Shown here in pieces: positions 1 through 9,268 of a stretch of 64,000 bases of DNA (positions are counted from its first letter, which is position 1; the number at the start of each line of letters is the position of its first letter). The translations under genes and the position numbers were made by a program. The notes below the pieces were generated by a model. That model worked only from the letters and a program-made list of their open reading frames with translations, was not told the DNA's origin and did no database searches. Source of the DNA: Acidobacteriota bacterium (lineage in GTDB: Bacteria > Acidobacteriota > Terriglobia > Terriglobales > SCQP01); the NCBI GenBank assembly GCA_027459505.1, contig DAIDIE010000004.1, positions 43,726-107,725 on the forward strand, written 5' to 3'.

Positions 1-1
1 T

Positions 2-181
2 CTACTCCTGGTCGCCGGGGGCCTGCTGATTCCTCTGCTCTGCCACAACCGCCTCGCGCTCGCCGCCGGCCTGCTGCTCGCCTTTGCCGGTGAAGTCCTC
101 GGCCGCTGGCTCTTCTTCGTCACGGTGGTCCCCAAAAACATGGCCGCCTGCTTTCTCGGGGTCGAGCAGGAGGCGGCATGA
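2..181 (+). CDS. DmsC/NrfD-like membrane anchor subunit, C-terminal end only
   Basis: The window opens inside this gene; only the last 59 codons are present. They encode two hydrophobic stretches and a motif (GRWLFFVTVVPKNM) characteristic of the C-terminus of DmsC-type quinol-binding anchor subunits of molybdopterin oxidoreductases. The TGA overlaps the next ATG in an ATGA arrangement, so it is translationally coupled to the catalytic subunit downstream. The usual Fe-S (DmsB) subunit would be expected upstream, outside the window. The anchor suggests electrons may come from the membrane quinol pool rather than NAD(P)H. Family call is moderately secure because so little of the protein is visible. 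Confidence 0.7.
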   Translation, partial: LLLVAGGLLIPLLCHNRLALAAGLLLAFAGEVLGRWLFFVTVVPKNMAACFLGVEQEAA

Positions 182-2379
182 AAATCAACCGTTGGCTGGG
201 CCTCGATATCCTTGAACAGCAGTATGCCTACGGCCAGGATCCTGAACGCGGCCATACCTCGCAATCCCGCATTCCGCATCATTGGGTGACTACCACCTGC
301 GGCTACTGCTCGGTGGGTTGCGGTATGCACATTGGCGTACGCGACGGGCAAGCGGTCGCTGTCCGCGGCAATCCCGACCACCCCGTTAACCGCGGCTTGC
401 TCTGTCCCAAAGGCCTCTCCGAACACCACACCTTGAGCGCGCCCAACCGCGCCCAGTATCCTTTGCTGCGCGAGGGAACGCAGTGGAAACGTATCTCCTG
501 GGACGAGGCGCTGCGTACCATGACGACGAAATTCCGTCAGGTGCAATCGCGCTATGGAAACGACGCGGTGGGCGTTCTCAGCACGGGTCAACTGGTTACC
601 GAAGAGTTCTATGCGCTCGGTAAGCTGGCTCAGCTCGGCATTGGCACGCGCAACTACGACGGCAATACCACTCTCTGCATGGCAAGCGCGGTCTCCGGCT
701 ACAAGCGCAGCTTTGGCAGCGATGGGCCGCCGGGCGCCTACGAGGATCTGGAGATCGCGGACGTCATCCTGCTCTTTGGCGCCAATCTCGCCGACAACCA
801 CCCCATCCTCTGCAGTCACCTGGAGCGCAACTTCGGCGCCACCCTGATCGTCGCCGATCCGCGCGTGACCAAAACGGCGATGCTCGCCGATCTGCACCTG
901 CCGCTTCGCCCGCGCTCTGACCTGGCCCTGATCAATGCTCTTATCCATGTGCTGATTGCGCGTGATCTGATTGACTGTGCGTATATCGAAGCACACACCG
1001 AAGGCTTTGAAGAGCTGCGGGAATCTGTTCGGGACTGCACCCCGGAGGCGATGAGCGCCACTACTGGTCTGAGTGCGGAACTGATCGTCAAGACCGCTTT
1101 GCTCTATGGCCAGGCGCGCGCGCCCTTCCTTGGCTGGACCATGGGAGTGAACCACAGTACGCAGGGAACGGAGACGGTCAACGCCCTCAATAACCTTGCG
1201 TTGATTACTGGAAAGATTGGCCGGCCCGGTGCTGCGCCCTTCAGCATCACCGGGCAATGCAATGCCATGGGGACGCGGGAGGCGGGGTTCACCTCCAGCT
1301 TGCCGGGCTATCGCAAGTTTGAAAGCGCCGCTGACCGTGCTGAACTCGCCGCGCTGCTGGGCGTGGCTGAAGAGCGCATCCCCCAGGCCCGCGGCAAAGC
1401 CTATCCCGATATCGTGGAGGCCGCGCTTGCGGGAAGCATCCGCGCCCTTTGGGTGATTGCGACCAATCCCGTCGTCAGCTTTCCCAACCTCGCGGTCCTG
1501 CAGCAAAGTCTGGAGCGGCTCGATTTCCTGGTGGTGCAGGATGGTTTTCACCCCACCCCCACCTCGGAACTCGCCGATCTAGTCTTGCCGGCCGCCATCT
1601 GGGGAGAAAAGGAAGGCACCTATACCAACTCCGAGCGCCGCGTCAGCAAGGTCAATGCCGCTGTTCACCCTCCTGGTGAGGCGCGCAGCGACTTTCAAAT
1701 CTTTCTCGATCTGGCCCGCGCCTGGGGCTGCGCTGACGAGCTGTTTGCCGGATGGCGCCAGCCGCAGGACGCCTTTCAGGAGTGGCAGCGGGTCTCAGCC
1801 GGCCGCCTCTGCGATTACTCGGGCATGAGCTACGAACTCATCGAACAACACGGAGGCATCCAGTGGCCTTACCCCGCTGATAGCCGCGAAGCGCCACGCG
1901 CCACGCGGCGGCTCTATGCGCACGGTCACTTCGCCACCCCCTCGGGACGTGCCAAGCTATGGCCCACCGCATGGCAGCCATTTCCGGAACAGCCCTCCAC
2001 CCAGTTCCCCTTTGTTCTCAACACGGGACGCACGGTCGAGCACTGGCATACTCGCACCAAGACCGGCCGCGTCAGCATTTTGGAGCGCATGGCGCCACGC
2101 GCCTGGCTGGAAATGAACCCGCGCGACGCCTCTACCCTGGGCCTGTCACCGCACAACCTCGTCGACGTCATCTCGCTCCGCAGCCGCGTCGAGCGCGTCG
2201 AGTTACGAGTCACGGAAACCATCGCTCCGGGACAGGTTTTTATGCCCTTTCATTTTGCCGAGGCCAACGTCAACCGGGTCACACAGAGCGCTTACGATCC
2301 CATTTCCCGCGAACCCAACTACAAGCAGTGCGCGGTTCGCGTGGAAAAGAGCCCTCCCCGCAAAGCCGGGTTGGATTAG
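178..2379 (+). CDS. Molybdopterin nitrate reductase catalytic subunit (assimilatory NasA/NarB type)
   Basis: 733 aa, the usual size for monomeric assimilatory nitrate reductases. The N-terminus carries the [4Fe-4S] motif CGYCSVGCGM (about residues 41-50) completed by a cysteine in LLCPKG (about 76), followed by the molybdopterin oxidoreductase core and a C-terminal MGD-binding beta-barrel domain (from about 615, TGRTVEHWHTRTKTGR). No twin-arginine signal is seen, consistent with a cytoplasmic enzyme. It would reduce nitrate to nitrite. It overlaps the DmsC-like gene upstream and is followed 212 nt later by a NarK-type transporter and a porin, which supports nitrate as substrate. Formate dehydrogenase-like or other DMSO-family activity cannot be fully excluded. 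No nitrite reductase is visible. Confidence 0.85.
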   Translation: MKINRWLGLDILEQQYAYGQDPERGHTSQSRIPHHWVTTTCGYCSVGCGMHIGVRDGQAVAVRGNPDHPVNRGLLCPKGLSEHHTLSAPNRAQYPLLREGTQWKRISWDEALRTMTTKFRQVQSRYGNDAVGVLSTGQLVTEEFYALGKLAQLGIGTRNYDGNTTLCMASAVSGYKRSFGSDGPPGAYEDLEIADVILLFGANLADNHPILCSHLERNFGATLIVADPRVTKTAMLADLHLPLRPRSDLALINALIHVLIARDLIDCAYIEAHTEGFEELRESVRDCTPEAMSATTGLSAELIVKTALLYGQARAPFLGWTMGVNHSTQGTETVNALNNLALITGKIGRPGAAPFSITGQCNAMGTREAGFTSSLPGYRKFESAADRAELAALLGVAEERIPQARGKAYPDIVEAALAGSIRALWVIATNPVVSFPNLAVLQQSLERLDFLVVQDGFHPTPTSELADLVLPAAIWGEKEGTYTNSERRVSKVNAAVHPPGEARSDFQIFLDLARAWGCADELFAGWRQPQDAFQEWQRVSAGRLCDYSGMSYELIEQHGGIQWPYPADSREAPRATRRLYAHGHFATPSGRAKLWPTAWQPFPEQPSTQFPFVLNTGRTVEHWHTRTKTGRVSILERMAPRAWLEMNPRDASTLGLSPHNLVDVISLRSRVERVELRVTETIAPGQVFMPFHFAEANVNRVTQSAYDPISREPNYKQCAVRVEKSPPRKAGLD

Positions 2380-2591
2380 GCCCCCGGGCGGCGGCCCCTG
2401 CCGGCCGCAAGCCCGTTGTATGTTTTGCCGTTGTTGGACGCAGTGGAATTCCCTGCGCCGTTATTGCCGCTATCAAGGTTGCGCCCTGTTTGCGCTATCG
2501 GGCTCAGAACGCCCTCATCGCGAGAACGAACCACTCGCGTTTGTCGCGAGAGGCTCCTTCGAGCCCTCGCTGCGCAGACAGGGAGCACCTC

Positions 2592-3935
2592 ATGAAACCT
2601 GACACCGGTATTGTCTCTTCCGCTCGCGACCCCAGGGGTCGCGCCACTCAGATTCGCCTATTCGACCTGCGCAGCCCGGTCATGCGCACCTTCCACCTCT
2701 CCTGGCTGGCGTTTTTCGTCTGCTTCGTTGCCTGGTTCGGAGTCGCGCCGCTGATGGCGATTGTCCGCGCCGATCTCCATCTCACCCCGCCGGAAATCGG
2801 CAATATCCTGATCGCTTCGGTGGCGATGACGGTCATCGCCCGCATTGTGATTGGCTGGCTGGGCGACCGCTTTGGTCCGCGCCGCACCTACACCGCCTTG
2901 CTGCTGCTGGGATCGTTGCCCGTGATGCTGATCGGCCTCGCCCACAGCTATGAATCTTTTCTGCTGTTCCGTCTGGCAATTGGCGTCATTGGCGCCTCCT
3001 TCGTGCTGAGCCAGCAACATACCTCCCTGTTGTTTGCCCCGCGCGTGGTCGGCACCGCCAACGCCATGACCGCCGGTTGGGGCAACCTCGGTGGAGGCGT
3101 AACGCAGTGGGTCATGCCGGCGCTGGTTGGCGCCTTAATGGCGTTCGGCACTGATAAGTTCCTGAGCTGGCGCTACGCCATGGTGCTACCCGGCTTGGCG
3201 ATGGTGGTGGTGGGCTTGCTGTATTACCGCTTCACCGTCGATACGCCTAACGGCAGCAGCTTCCAACCGGCGCGCGGCGCCTACGCCTTCCGCCGCGCCG
3301 CCGGTGATTTCCGCGTCTGGCTGCTGTTCATCCTCTATGGAGGATGCTTCGGTATTGAAATCACCATGGACAACGTCGCGGCTCTCTACTTCCGCGACAG
3401 CTTCCATGTATCGCTTCTCCTTGCCGGGGTTCTCGCCGCGGCGACGGGGATGATGAACCTGTTCGCTCGCGGCCTGGGCGGATGGTTCGGCGATCGCGCC
3501 GGCAACGCATGGGGCTTGCGTGCGCGTACCTCCCTGTTGGGCGCGGGGCTGCTGCTGGAGGGCCTGGCGCTCGCCGCCTTTGCCCACAGTTCCTCGCTGC
3601 AGACCGCCATGCCGGCCTATCTGCTGTTTGGCCTGTTTGTCTGCATGGCCTGCGGCTTGACTTATGCGGTGGTGCCCTTCCTGCAGCCGGATGCGCTGGG
3701 GTCGGTCTCCGGCATTGTCGGCGCGGGCGGCAACTTTGGCGCCGTCGTCGCGGGCTTCCTTTTCCGCTCTCACGGCATGACTGCGCCCCATGCTCTCGCC
3801 ATCATCGGCCTCACCGTCGCCGCGATGTCGCCACTTACCTTCCTCGTGGGCGCCCGCGACACGGCGCCGGTTACCGCCGGCTACGCTGCCGGCGCCGAGC
3901 CCGTCGCTGCATCCCTGGCCGAGGCGGGAGATTAA
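2592..3935 (+). CDS. MFS nitrate/nitrite transporter (NarK/NasA family)
   Basis: 447 aa with about 12 membrane segments. The start at 2592 follows GGGAG seven bases upstream; the open frame runs further 5' but there it only overlaps the reductase gene in another frame. Family marks are the loop-2/3 signature GWLGDRFGPRR and the glycine-rich NarK-type segment NAMTAGWGNLGGGVTQ in TM5. The role is nitrate uptake or nitrate/nitrite exchange across the inner membrane, feeding the reductase just upstream. A short region of weak dyads separates it from the reductase; co-transcription is likely. Confidence 0.88.
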   Translation: MKPDTGIVSSARDPRGRATQIRLFDLRSPVMRTFHLSWLAFFVCFVAWFGVAPLMAIVRADLHLTPPEIGNILIASVAMTVIARIVIGWLGDRFGPRRTYTALLLLGSLPVMLIGLAHSYESFLLFRLAIGVIGASFVLSQQHTSLLFAPRVVGTANAMTAGWGNLGGGVTQWVMPALVGALMAFGTDKFLSWRYAMVLPGLAMVVVGLLYYRFTVDTPNGSSFQPARGAYAFRRAAGDFRVWLLFILYGGCFGIEITMDNVAALYFRDSFHVSLLLAGVLAAATGMMNLFARGLGGWFGDRAGNAWGLRARTSLLGAGLLLEGLALAAFAHSSSLQTAMPAYLLFGLFVCMACGLTYAVVPFLQPDALGSVSGIVGAGGNFGAVVAGFLFRSHGMTAPHALAIIGLTVAAMSPLTFLVGARDTAPVTAGYAAGAEPVAASLAEAGD

Positions 3936-3975
3936 TATGCACTTTTTCTCTTCGAGTTCAGAAAGGAATCATTCC

Positions 3976-5472
3976 ATGAAATCACGAACACTGGGCATTG
4001 CCCTCGCTGTTGCGCTTGGCGCTGGCCTTCCCTCCGCCGCGCAAAGTGCGGCTACCGCCAAGCGCCCCCACAAGACTGTCCGGAAAAAATCCTCCTTGCC
4101 GAGTTGGCGGGGCTGGAAGCCGTTTGTCAATGAGCGCTTCCGCGCCGAGGACTGGCACTGGTTTCCCGGCGCCGCTGACAGCAGCTATGGCTACGCGCAT
4201 TCGCTACTGCAGGTGGGCGCCACCTATCGCGGCGAAAAGGTCTTGCTGCACTTTGCCGGCGCACAGGACACACTGCTTGGCCTCCCCACCGACGCCACCG
4301 CTCCCGGTGCGCAAGGGCAATTGGGCCAGGGAGCAAGCTACTCGGCCGCCAACGGCGGCCGCTCCAATATCGCCGACGTCTTTCTCAAACAGGCCTTCGC
4401 CACCTTTGACCTGCCCCGGGACAGCTGGCTGCAGGCAGGGCGTTTTGGCTTCAATGACGGCGCCGAATATCAACCCACAAATCCTGTTTTAAAGCTGCTC
4501 ACCAACCTGCGCATTTCGCAGCGCCTGATTGGCGAGTTCGGCTTCTCGGCCATCGGACGTAGCTTCGATGGCGCTCAGTTCCAAACTCCGCTGCAAGGCG
4601 GACACTTGACCATCACGGCCCTGCGCCCAACCGAAGGTGTCTTCCAGGTCAACGCCATGAAGGAGTTGCCCATCGATGTCCTCTATGGCTCCTACATTCA
4701 CACCCAGCATTACGGCGGCGGGGAGAGCGAATTCCGCCTCTTCAGCATGGGCTATGACGATCAGCGCACCACCGTGCTCAAGACGGATAACCGCCTGCTT
4801 GCCACCCGTAAAGCGGACCAGTTGCCCGTCAAGATTGGCACCTATGGCGCCGACTATGCCGCGGTCTTTCCTCTCGCCAGCCTTGGAAAGGCGGACGTAA
4901 TCGGCTGGGGAGCGGTACAGAACGGACGCTGGGGAACCCAGCGCCAGAGAGCCGGCGCTTTTTTCGCCGAGGCCGGACTGCAGCCCCAGGGCGCCCCGCT
5001 CAAAGCCTGGATCAGCGGCGGCTTCTCCTATGGCAGCGGCGATTCCAATCCCGGCGATGGCGTTCATGGAACGTTCATGCAGATGCTGCCCACACCGCGT
5101 CTGGCGGCGCGCTTCCCGTTTTACAACATGGAGAATAACGAGGACCTCTACGCCAGCCTGGTGCTGCACCCGGTTGGCAAGCTGGTCTTGCGCAGCGAAG
5201 CGCACGTCCTCAAGCTGGCCAATGCCGCCGACTTTTGGTACCTCGGCGGCGGCGCCTTCCAGGGAAATACGTTCGGCTATGTCGGGCGTCCTTCGGGAGG
5301 TGCGCGCGGCCTGGCCAACGTTGGCGACCTCAGCGCCGACTTCCCCCTCACTGCCCACCTGGCGGTGACCGCCTATGTCGCGCATGCCTGGGGCCAACAG
5401 GTAATGAGCAACATCTACCCCAATGGATCCGGAGCAACCTTCGCCTATCTGGAAACCAACATGAACTTTTGA
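3976..5472 (+). CDS. Outer-membrane alginate-export-like porin
   Basis: 498 aa. The start at 3976 is set by AGAAAGGA 7-8 nt upstream and gives a clean signal peptide (MKSRTLGIALAVALGAG...AQSA). The mature protein has the aromatic, glycine-rich beta-strand pattern of the alginate_exp/OprD-like porin families (for example FVNERFRAEDWHWFPG near the N-terminus, GRFGFNDGAEYQP in the middle) and ends in an aromatic residue, NMNF, as expected for beta-barrel insertion. Porins of this family often sit beside nitrate-assimilation genes, so passage of nitrate or another small anion through the outer membrane is the likely role; the substrate is inferred only from context. A hairpin terminator follows 116 nt downstream. 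Confidence 0.78.
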   Translation: MKSRTLGIALAVALGAGLPSAAQSAATAKRPHKTVRKKSSLPSWRGWKPFVNERFRAEDWHWFPGAADSSYGYAHSLLQVGATYRGEKVLLHFAGAQDTLLGLPTDATAPGAQGQLGQGASYSAANGGRSNIADVFLKQAFATFDLPRDSWLQAGRFGFNDGAEYQPTNPVLKLLTNLRISQRLIGEFGFSAIGRSFDGAQFQTPLQGGHLTITALRPTEGVFQVNAMKELPIDVLYGSYIHTQHYGGGESEFRLFSMGYDDQRTTVLKTDNRLLATRKADQLPVKIGTYGADYAAVFPLASLGKADVIGWGAVQNGRWGTQRQRAGAFFAEAGLQPQGAPLKAWISGGFSYGSGDSNPGDGVHGTFMQMLPTPRLAARFPFYNMENNEDLYASLVLHPVGKLVLRSEAHVLKLANAADFWYLGGGAFQGNTFGYVGRPSGGARGLANVGDLSADFPLTAHLAVTAYVAHAWGQQVMSNIYPNGSGATFAYLETNMNF

Positions 5473-5587
5473 ACGGTTGGCCGCCTGCTGACCCCAGTGT
5501 CAAAACCGCAACACCCAACTGGGAATACGTGGAGCGCAAAGACGAGCGCAATCGCGTAAGCCAACCGGCAACAACTTGACAAACGAC

Positions 5588-5620
5588 AAGAGCACCCTCT
5601 TCTCGGGGGTGCTCTTATCT
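5588..5620 (+). terminator. Rho-independent terminator of the nitrate block
   Basis: A perfect 10-bp stem, AAGAGCACCC pairing with GGGTGCTCTT, with a 9-nt loop, followed by a short T-containing tail (ATCTTT). It lies 116 nt after the porin stop codon. Confidence 0.8.
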
Positions 5621-5654
5621 TTGGAATTTAGATTTCCTAAGAATCAGAAGGGCA

Positions 5655-5712
5655 GACACCCCACCCATTTGGGTGGGGCTGCGGTCTTGCCACCCCACCC
5701 ATTTGGGGGGAT
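5655..5712. repeat. GC-rich palindrome CCCCACCC-ATTT-GGGTGGGG and a partial second copy
   Basis: An 8-bp perfect inverted repeat (5659-5666 with 5671-5678) is followed about 30 bp later by the same left arm (CCACCCCACCCATTTGGGG) with an incomplete right arm. A related CACCCATTGGGTG dyad is found near 14677-14690. Looks like a small intergenic repetitive palindrome (REP-like) rather than a gene. Confidence 0.55.
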
Positions 5713-5872
5713 TTGCGGGCTCGGAGAAGGCGTTCACTCAGGTCCAAGCCCCAATCTGCCGAAACAGTACAGTGGGTAGCTGGTATCCTGTGAGCGCAGG
5801 AAACTAGCCAAGGATCGGGGGCCAGAAGTCGACGACCATGACGTCACCTCCTTCCCGCGAGCTGTGTAGCTT

Positions 5873-6532
5873 ATGCCGCTAAGCGCGATTATCCTCTGCT
5901 TTGTCGAGTTCGGCCTGGAGTTATTGGCTGCGGGGGTAATACTGCGTCGCGGTTTAACTAAGTGGTTGACCCCTGCATTACTGCGGTTAGTTTGGGGTGC
6001 TGTCGCAATCCTAATAGGGCTCTTAGCGGTGGAAGTTCCTGGCCGTTGGGAGGCGCTGTTCTATCCGGCCTTAGCCCACTACTACCTTGGGGCTTCCATC
6101 CTCATCGCCTGGATGGCCTGGAATGCGCGTGCGCACCGGCATGCGCTGTCGGGACTCACCTTCCGCTGGCTGACGGCTTGCACGCTGCTCAACGCGGTGG
6201 CCGGACCGATGTATACATTCCTGCCCTCGGCCCTGGTGCAGGCCATCTGCAGTGGATCGGTGATCCTGGCGAGTTTGCGGATTGCCTGGGTGGTTGTGGA
6301 TCAGCGGGAGAGCGAGCAGGCGCGCCTCATCTGGCGTCGCGATGGCACTTGCCGCCTGGAGCCGCAGCCGCAGTCCCCGGATTTTCTGGTGCGTAACCCG
6401 GAGCTCTTGCTGGAGATCGTCGCGCGCGCCGCCTCACCCGATTGCCGTTCCGCGCTGCTAGGCCTGCTGCGCGTCCGCTATGGTCAACAAGCGCCAGTGC
6501 AAGCGCTGCAGCCGGAAGTCGAGCGCTGCTGA
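5873..6532 (+). CDS. Uncharacterised integral membrane protein
   Basis: 219 aa with about five hydrophobic segments in the first 145 residues (for example AIILCFVEFGLELLAAGVI, LVWGAVAILIGLLAV, LGASILIAWMAW) and a soluble C-terminal tail of about 75 residues. I do not recognise a family. No strong Shine-Dalgarno is seen before the ATG. It stands alone between the nitrate block and the convergent microcompartment locus. Coding is supported by consistent transmembrane architecture and absence of a better overlapping frame. Confidence 0.6.
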   Translation: MPLSAIILCFVEFGLELLAAGVILRRGLTKWLTPALLRLVWGAVAILIGLLAVEVPGRWEALFYPALAHYYLGASILIAWMAWNARAHRHALSGLTFRWLTACTLLNAVAGPMYTFLPSALVQAICSGSVILASLRIAWVVVDQRESEQARLIWRRDGTCRLEPQPQSPDFLVRNPELLLEIVARAASPDCRSALLGLLRVRYGQQAPVQALQPEVERC

Positions 6533-6661
6533 GCGGAGCGCTGCAAAACACAAGCTCAATCGACCACGTTCGGATCAGCTACTGATTTATCTCTACCCAC
6601 GCTCATCCTCCGGCGGCTTCCGAGGTTGCAGCCGCTGCAGCAGTTCTAGCGTAGTCGCGAC

Positions 6662-8521
6662 CTACAACCGCGTCTCAAAAATGTTGTGCTCGTTGCCGAG
6701 GTCGCGAGCGGCGGGGGTGATGATGGTCTTCTGGTTCACCAGCAGGCGGCGCTTTTCCAGAAGCGCTTCGCGCACATCGCGTTCGGAAACGAAGTCTAGC
6801 GGCTTGGGAGCGGGTGCCTGGGATGCGGAAGGCGCCGGATTCGCCGCCGCGGAGCTCGGCGCCGGGGCCACGGGGGTGGGGGCCATAAGCGATTCCGGCC
6901 GCTCCGCCAGCACCTGCTGTACGACCTCGCGAATCAGGGTGGAGGTCAGATTGGAGGAATAGCTCGCCGCTGCGGCGGGGCCGGGCGGGCGCACCGCTTC
7001 CTTTTGCGGCGCCGGACAGCCGCACGCGGCCGCAGTGGCGGAAGCTGGGACCGGAACTGCGGTTGCGGATGACGCAGCCGCCGCGTTGGAAGCGTTGCCC
7101 GTAGCGAAGCGCACCGCGGCCGCGCCGGTGCCAGCGGCAACCCCAGCCCCAGCTGCGGCGGCCTGCTGCTGTGTAACCGGACGCTGCTCGTAGGCAATGC
7201 GCTTCAGGTTGACCAGATGCTGCGGGCCGATGTTGTCGGAAGTAATGTTGCCGCCCAGTGCGCCGCAGCCCAGCGTCATGGCGGGAAACAGTTCGGTGCT
7301 GGCGCCAATCGAGCCCAGCGGCGAGGGACTGTTGACCACAATGCGGTAAGCGGGCATGCGCTGGCCGTAGGCCCGCACCAGCTCGTCGTCCTGTGCATGA
7401 ATGACGCAGGTGTGGCCCATGCCGCCAAAGCGCAGGATGCTCTCACAACGGTCCAGCGCGGCGGCGCGATCGGGCACAAAAAACAGCGCCAGCACCGGGG
7501 AGAGCTTTTCCGCCGAGAGCGGCTCTTCCCTGCCCACCTTCTCGAGTTCGACGACCAGCGCCCGCACTTCCGCAGCCACGGAAAAACCCGCCATCGCGGC
7601 CAGCTTCTGCGGCGCCTGCCCAACGCACCTGGGATTGACCGTGCAGGAACCCTGCAACATCAAAATGCGCGCCAGCGCCTGCGCCTGCTCCGGAGTGCAG
7701 AAGTGCACGTTCTGCCGCTGCAGTTCCGCCATGATCTGGGGACGGATAGCCTGCTCGGCTACGATGGCCTGCTCCGAGGAGCAGATGGTGCCCCAGTCAA
7801 AGCTCTTGCCGTAAATAACATCCGCGACGGCTTTGGGAATATTCGCCGTGCGGTCTATTAAAGCGGGAACGTTCCCGGGCCCCACGCCAAAAGCGGGCTT
7901 GCCGGAACTGTAGGCTGCCTTCACAATACCGGTGCCGCCGGTGGCGAGAATCACCGCCGTGCGCCGGTGCTTCATGAGCTCCTGCGTGCCGGCCAGGGTT
8001 GGAGTGGAAAAGCAGCCGATCAGCCCCTCGGGAGCCCCCTGCTGGCGGGCCGCCTCCACCAACACCGCCACGGTTTCGCAGATCGATCGCATGGCGGTGG
8101 GATGCGGGCTGATGACGATCGCATTACCGGCCTTAAGCGCGATCAGGGTCTTATAGATCGCCGTGCTGGTGGGATTGGTGCAGGGCAGCACCGCGGCCAC
8201 GACCCCCACCGGGGTGGCCACTTCCAGGACGCCGCCCGGCTTTTCGCGCACCACGCCCACCGTCCGCATGCCGCGGATCGCCTCAAACACGCGCTGCGAC
8301 GAGAACAGGTTTTTCCGGAGCTTGTCTTCCGGCTTGCCGTAGGTGGTTTCTTCAACCGCCAGACGCGCCAACCGTTCCGCCTGCGCGGTCGCAGCCGCCG
8401 CCATGGCCTCAACCACGGCGTCGATCTGCTGCTGGGAGAATTGCCGGTACTGCTGCCAGGCTTCCCAGGCGCGCTCGACCAGGTCGCGCGCTTGTTGAAT
8501 GCTTTCCAGATCGCGATCCAT
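6662..8521 (-). CDS. CoA-acylating aldehyde dehydrogenase (EutE/PduP-type) with microcompartment-targeting tail
   Basis: I chose the ATG at 8521 ([14 protein letters not shown], 619 aa) because the 26 codons upstream are low-quality. Residues 1-430 form a CoA-acylating aldehyde dehydrogenase with the catalytic cysteine in [10 protein letters not shown] (Cys247), as in EutE, PduP and AdhE; it would turn an aldehyde into acyl-CoA with NAD+. Then follow an Ala-rich linker, an amphipathic helix ([14 protein letters not shown]) resembling BMC encapsulation peptides, a second Pro/Ala linker, and a C-terminal piece with the motif ITPAARDLG seen at the ends of other BMC-associated proteins. EutE/PduP normally stop at about 460 residues, so the tail is extra. 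The next gene upstream on this strand is a BMC shell protein. Confidence 0.88.
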   Translation of the reverse strand: MDRDLESIQQARDLVERAWEAWQQYRQFSQQQIDAVVEAMAAAATAQAERLARLAVEETTYGKPEDKLRKNLFSSQRVFEAIRGMRTVGVVREKPGGVLEVATPVGVVAAVLPCTNPTSTAIYKTLIALKAGNAIVISPHPTAMRSICETVAVLVEAARQQGAPEGLIGCFSTPTLAGTQELMKHRRTAVILATGGTGIVKAAYSSGKPAFGVGPGNVPALIDRTANIPKAVADVIYGKSFDWGTICSSEQAIVAEQAIRPQIMAELQRQNVHFCTPEQAQALARILMLQGSCTVNPRCVGQAPQKLAAMAGFSVAAEVRALVVELEKVGREEPLSAEKLSPVLALFFVPDRAAALDRCESILRFGGMGHTCVIHAQDDELVRAYGQRMPAYRIVVNSPSPLGSIGASTELFPAMTLGCGALGGNITSDNIGPQHLVNLKRIAYEQRPVTQQQAAAAGAGVAAGTGAAAVRFATGNASNAAAASSATAVPVPASATAAACGCPAPQKEAVRPPGPAAAASYSSNLTSTLIREVVQQVLAERPESLMAPTPVAPAPSSAAANPAPSASQAPAPKPLDFVSERDVREALLEKRRLLVNQKTIITPAARDLGNEHNIFETRL

Positions 8522-8671
8522 GTGCAATCTCAAGCGCCCTGCCGGCAGGCAAGGCGGTCCAGCGCAAGAGTGTTTCCTGCCACGGCCGCGAGCCGGCAAT
8601 ACCAGCCCCGCGGGAGCGCAGCAACTCTACGCACTCTTCCGCAGCCCACGCGCAAGCAGACGCCGGCGCGC

Positions 8672-8983
8672 CTACTTCTTCGCCGGCTCGCTCGCTCCGT
8701 GCGCCGCCGCCAAACCCTTGTTGGGGAGGATCTTCTCAACTTCGGCGTGCGGACGCGGAATCACATGGACGCTCACCAGCTCGCCCACTCGCCGCGCGGC
8801 GGCCGCGCCCGCGTCAGTGGCGGCTTTCACCGCACCCACATCGCCACGCACCATGACGGTCACGTAGCCGGCGCCAATGTATTCCCGCCCGATGAGCACG
8901 ACGTTGGCGGCTTTCACCATGGCGTCGGCGGCTTCAATGGAACCCACCAGGCCCTTGGTTTCGATCATTCCCAAAGCTTCCAT
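8672..8983 (-). CDS. Bacterial microcompartment hexameric shell protein (BMC-H, EutM/PduA-like)
   Basis: 103 aa. The start at 8983 is fixed by AGGAGGAGCGC directly upstream; the product begins [14 protein letters not shown], the typical BMC-H opening. A single BMC domain covers residues 1-90 with conserved [16 protein letters not shown] and the pore-side segment [15 protein letters not shown]. The last residues are a short Ala-rich tail. Such proteins form cyclic hexamers that tile the shell. It is transcribed ahead of the aldehyde dehydrogenase with about 150 nt between them. No pentamer (BMC-P) or trimer (BMC-T) gene is in the window, so these must be elsewhere if a closed shell is made. 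Confidence 0.95.
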   Translation of the reverse strand: MEALGMIETKGLVGSIEAADAMVKAANVVLIGREYIGAGYVTVMVRGDVGAVKAATDAGAAAARRVGELVSVHVIPRPHAEVEKILPNKGLAAAHGASEPAKK

Positions 8984-9268
8984 GCGCTCCTCCTGAAATG
9001 ACTGCACAAGCGCATAACGCTACCACGAGAGAAGGAGCGAGAGCAATGGGGGCGGCCCGCCGGGTTGGCAGTAAACCGTGAACAGTTCACTGCGGCGCGC
9101 GACTCGGGGCGGCGGCCCCTGAAGATGGTCGAGGTCTGCCCAACCGCTACCCTCCAGCAACGCCCAACTGTTCGCTGCCCACCTCACAGCGCTGCTCGCA
9201 CTAGTAAGCGGAAGCAGCATTTCCCTGCTCCGGCAGCCTCCTGGGCTGGAACTGGGCTATGCTGAAAT

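Noticed and set aside
1959-2591. N-terminal extension of the NarK-type transporter
   Set aside because: This part overlaps the nitrate reductase gene in another frame and encodes Arg/His/Pro-rich sequence; the start at 2592 has a ribosome site and precedes the first membrane segment.
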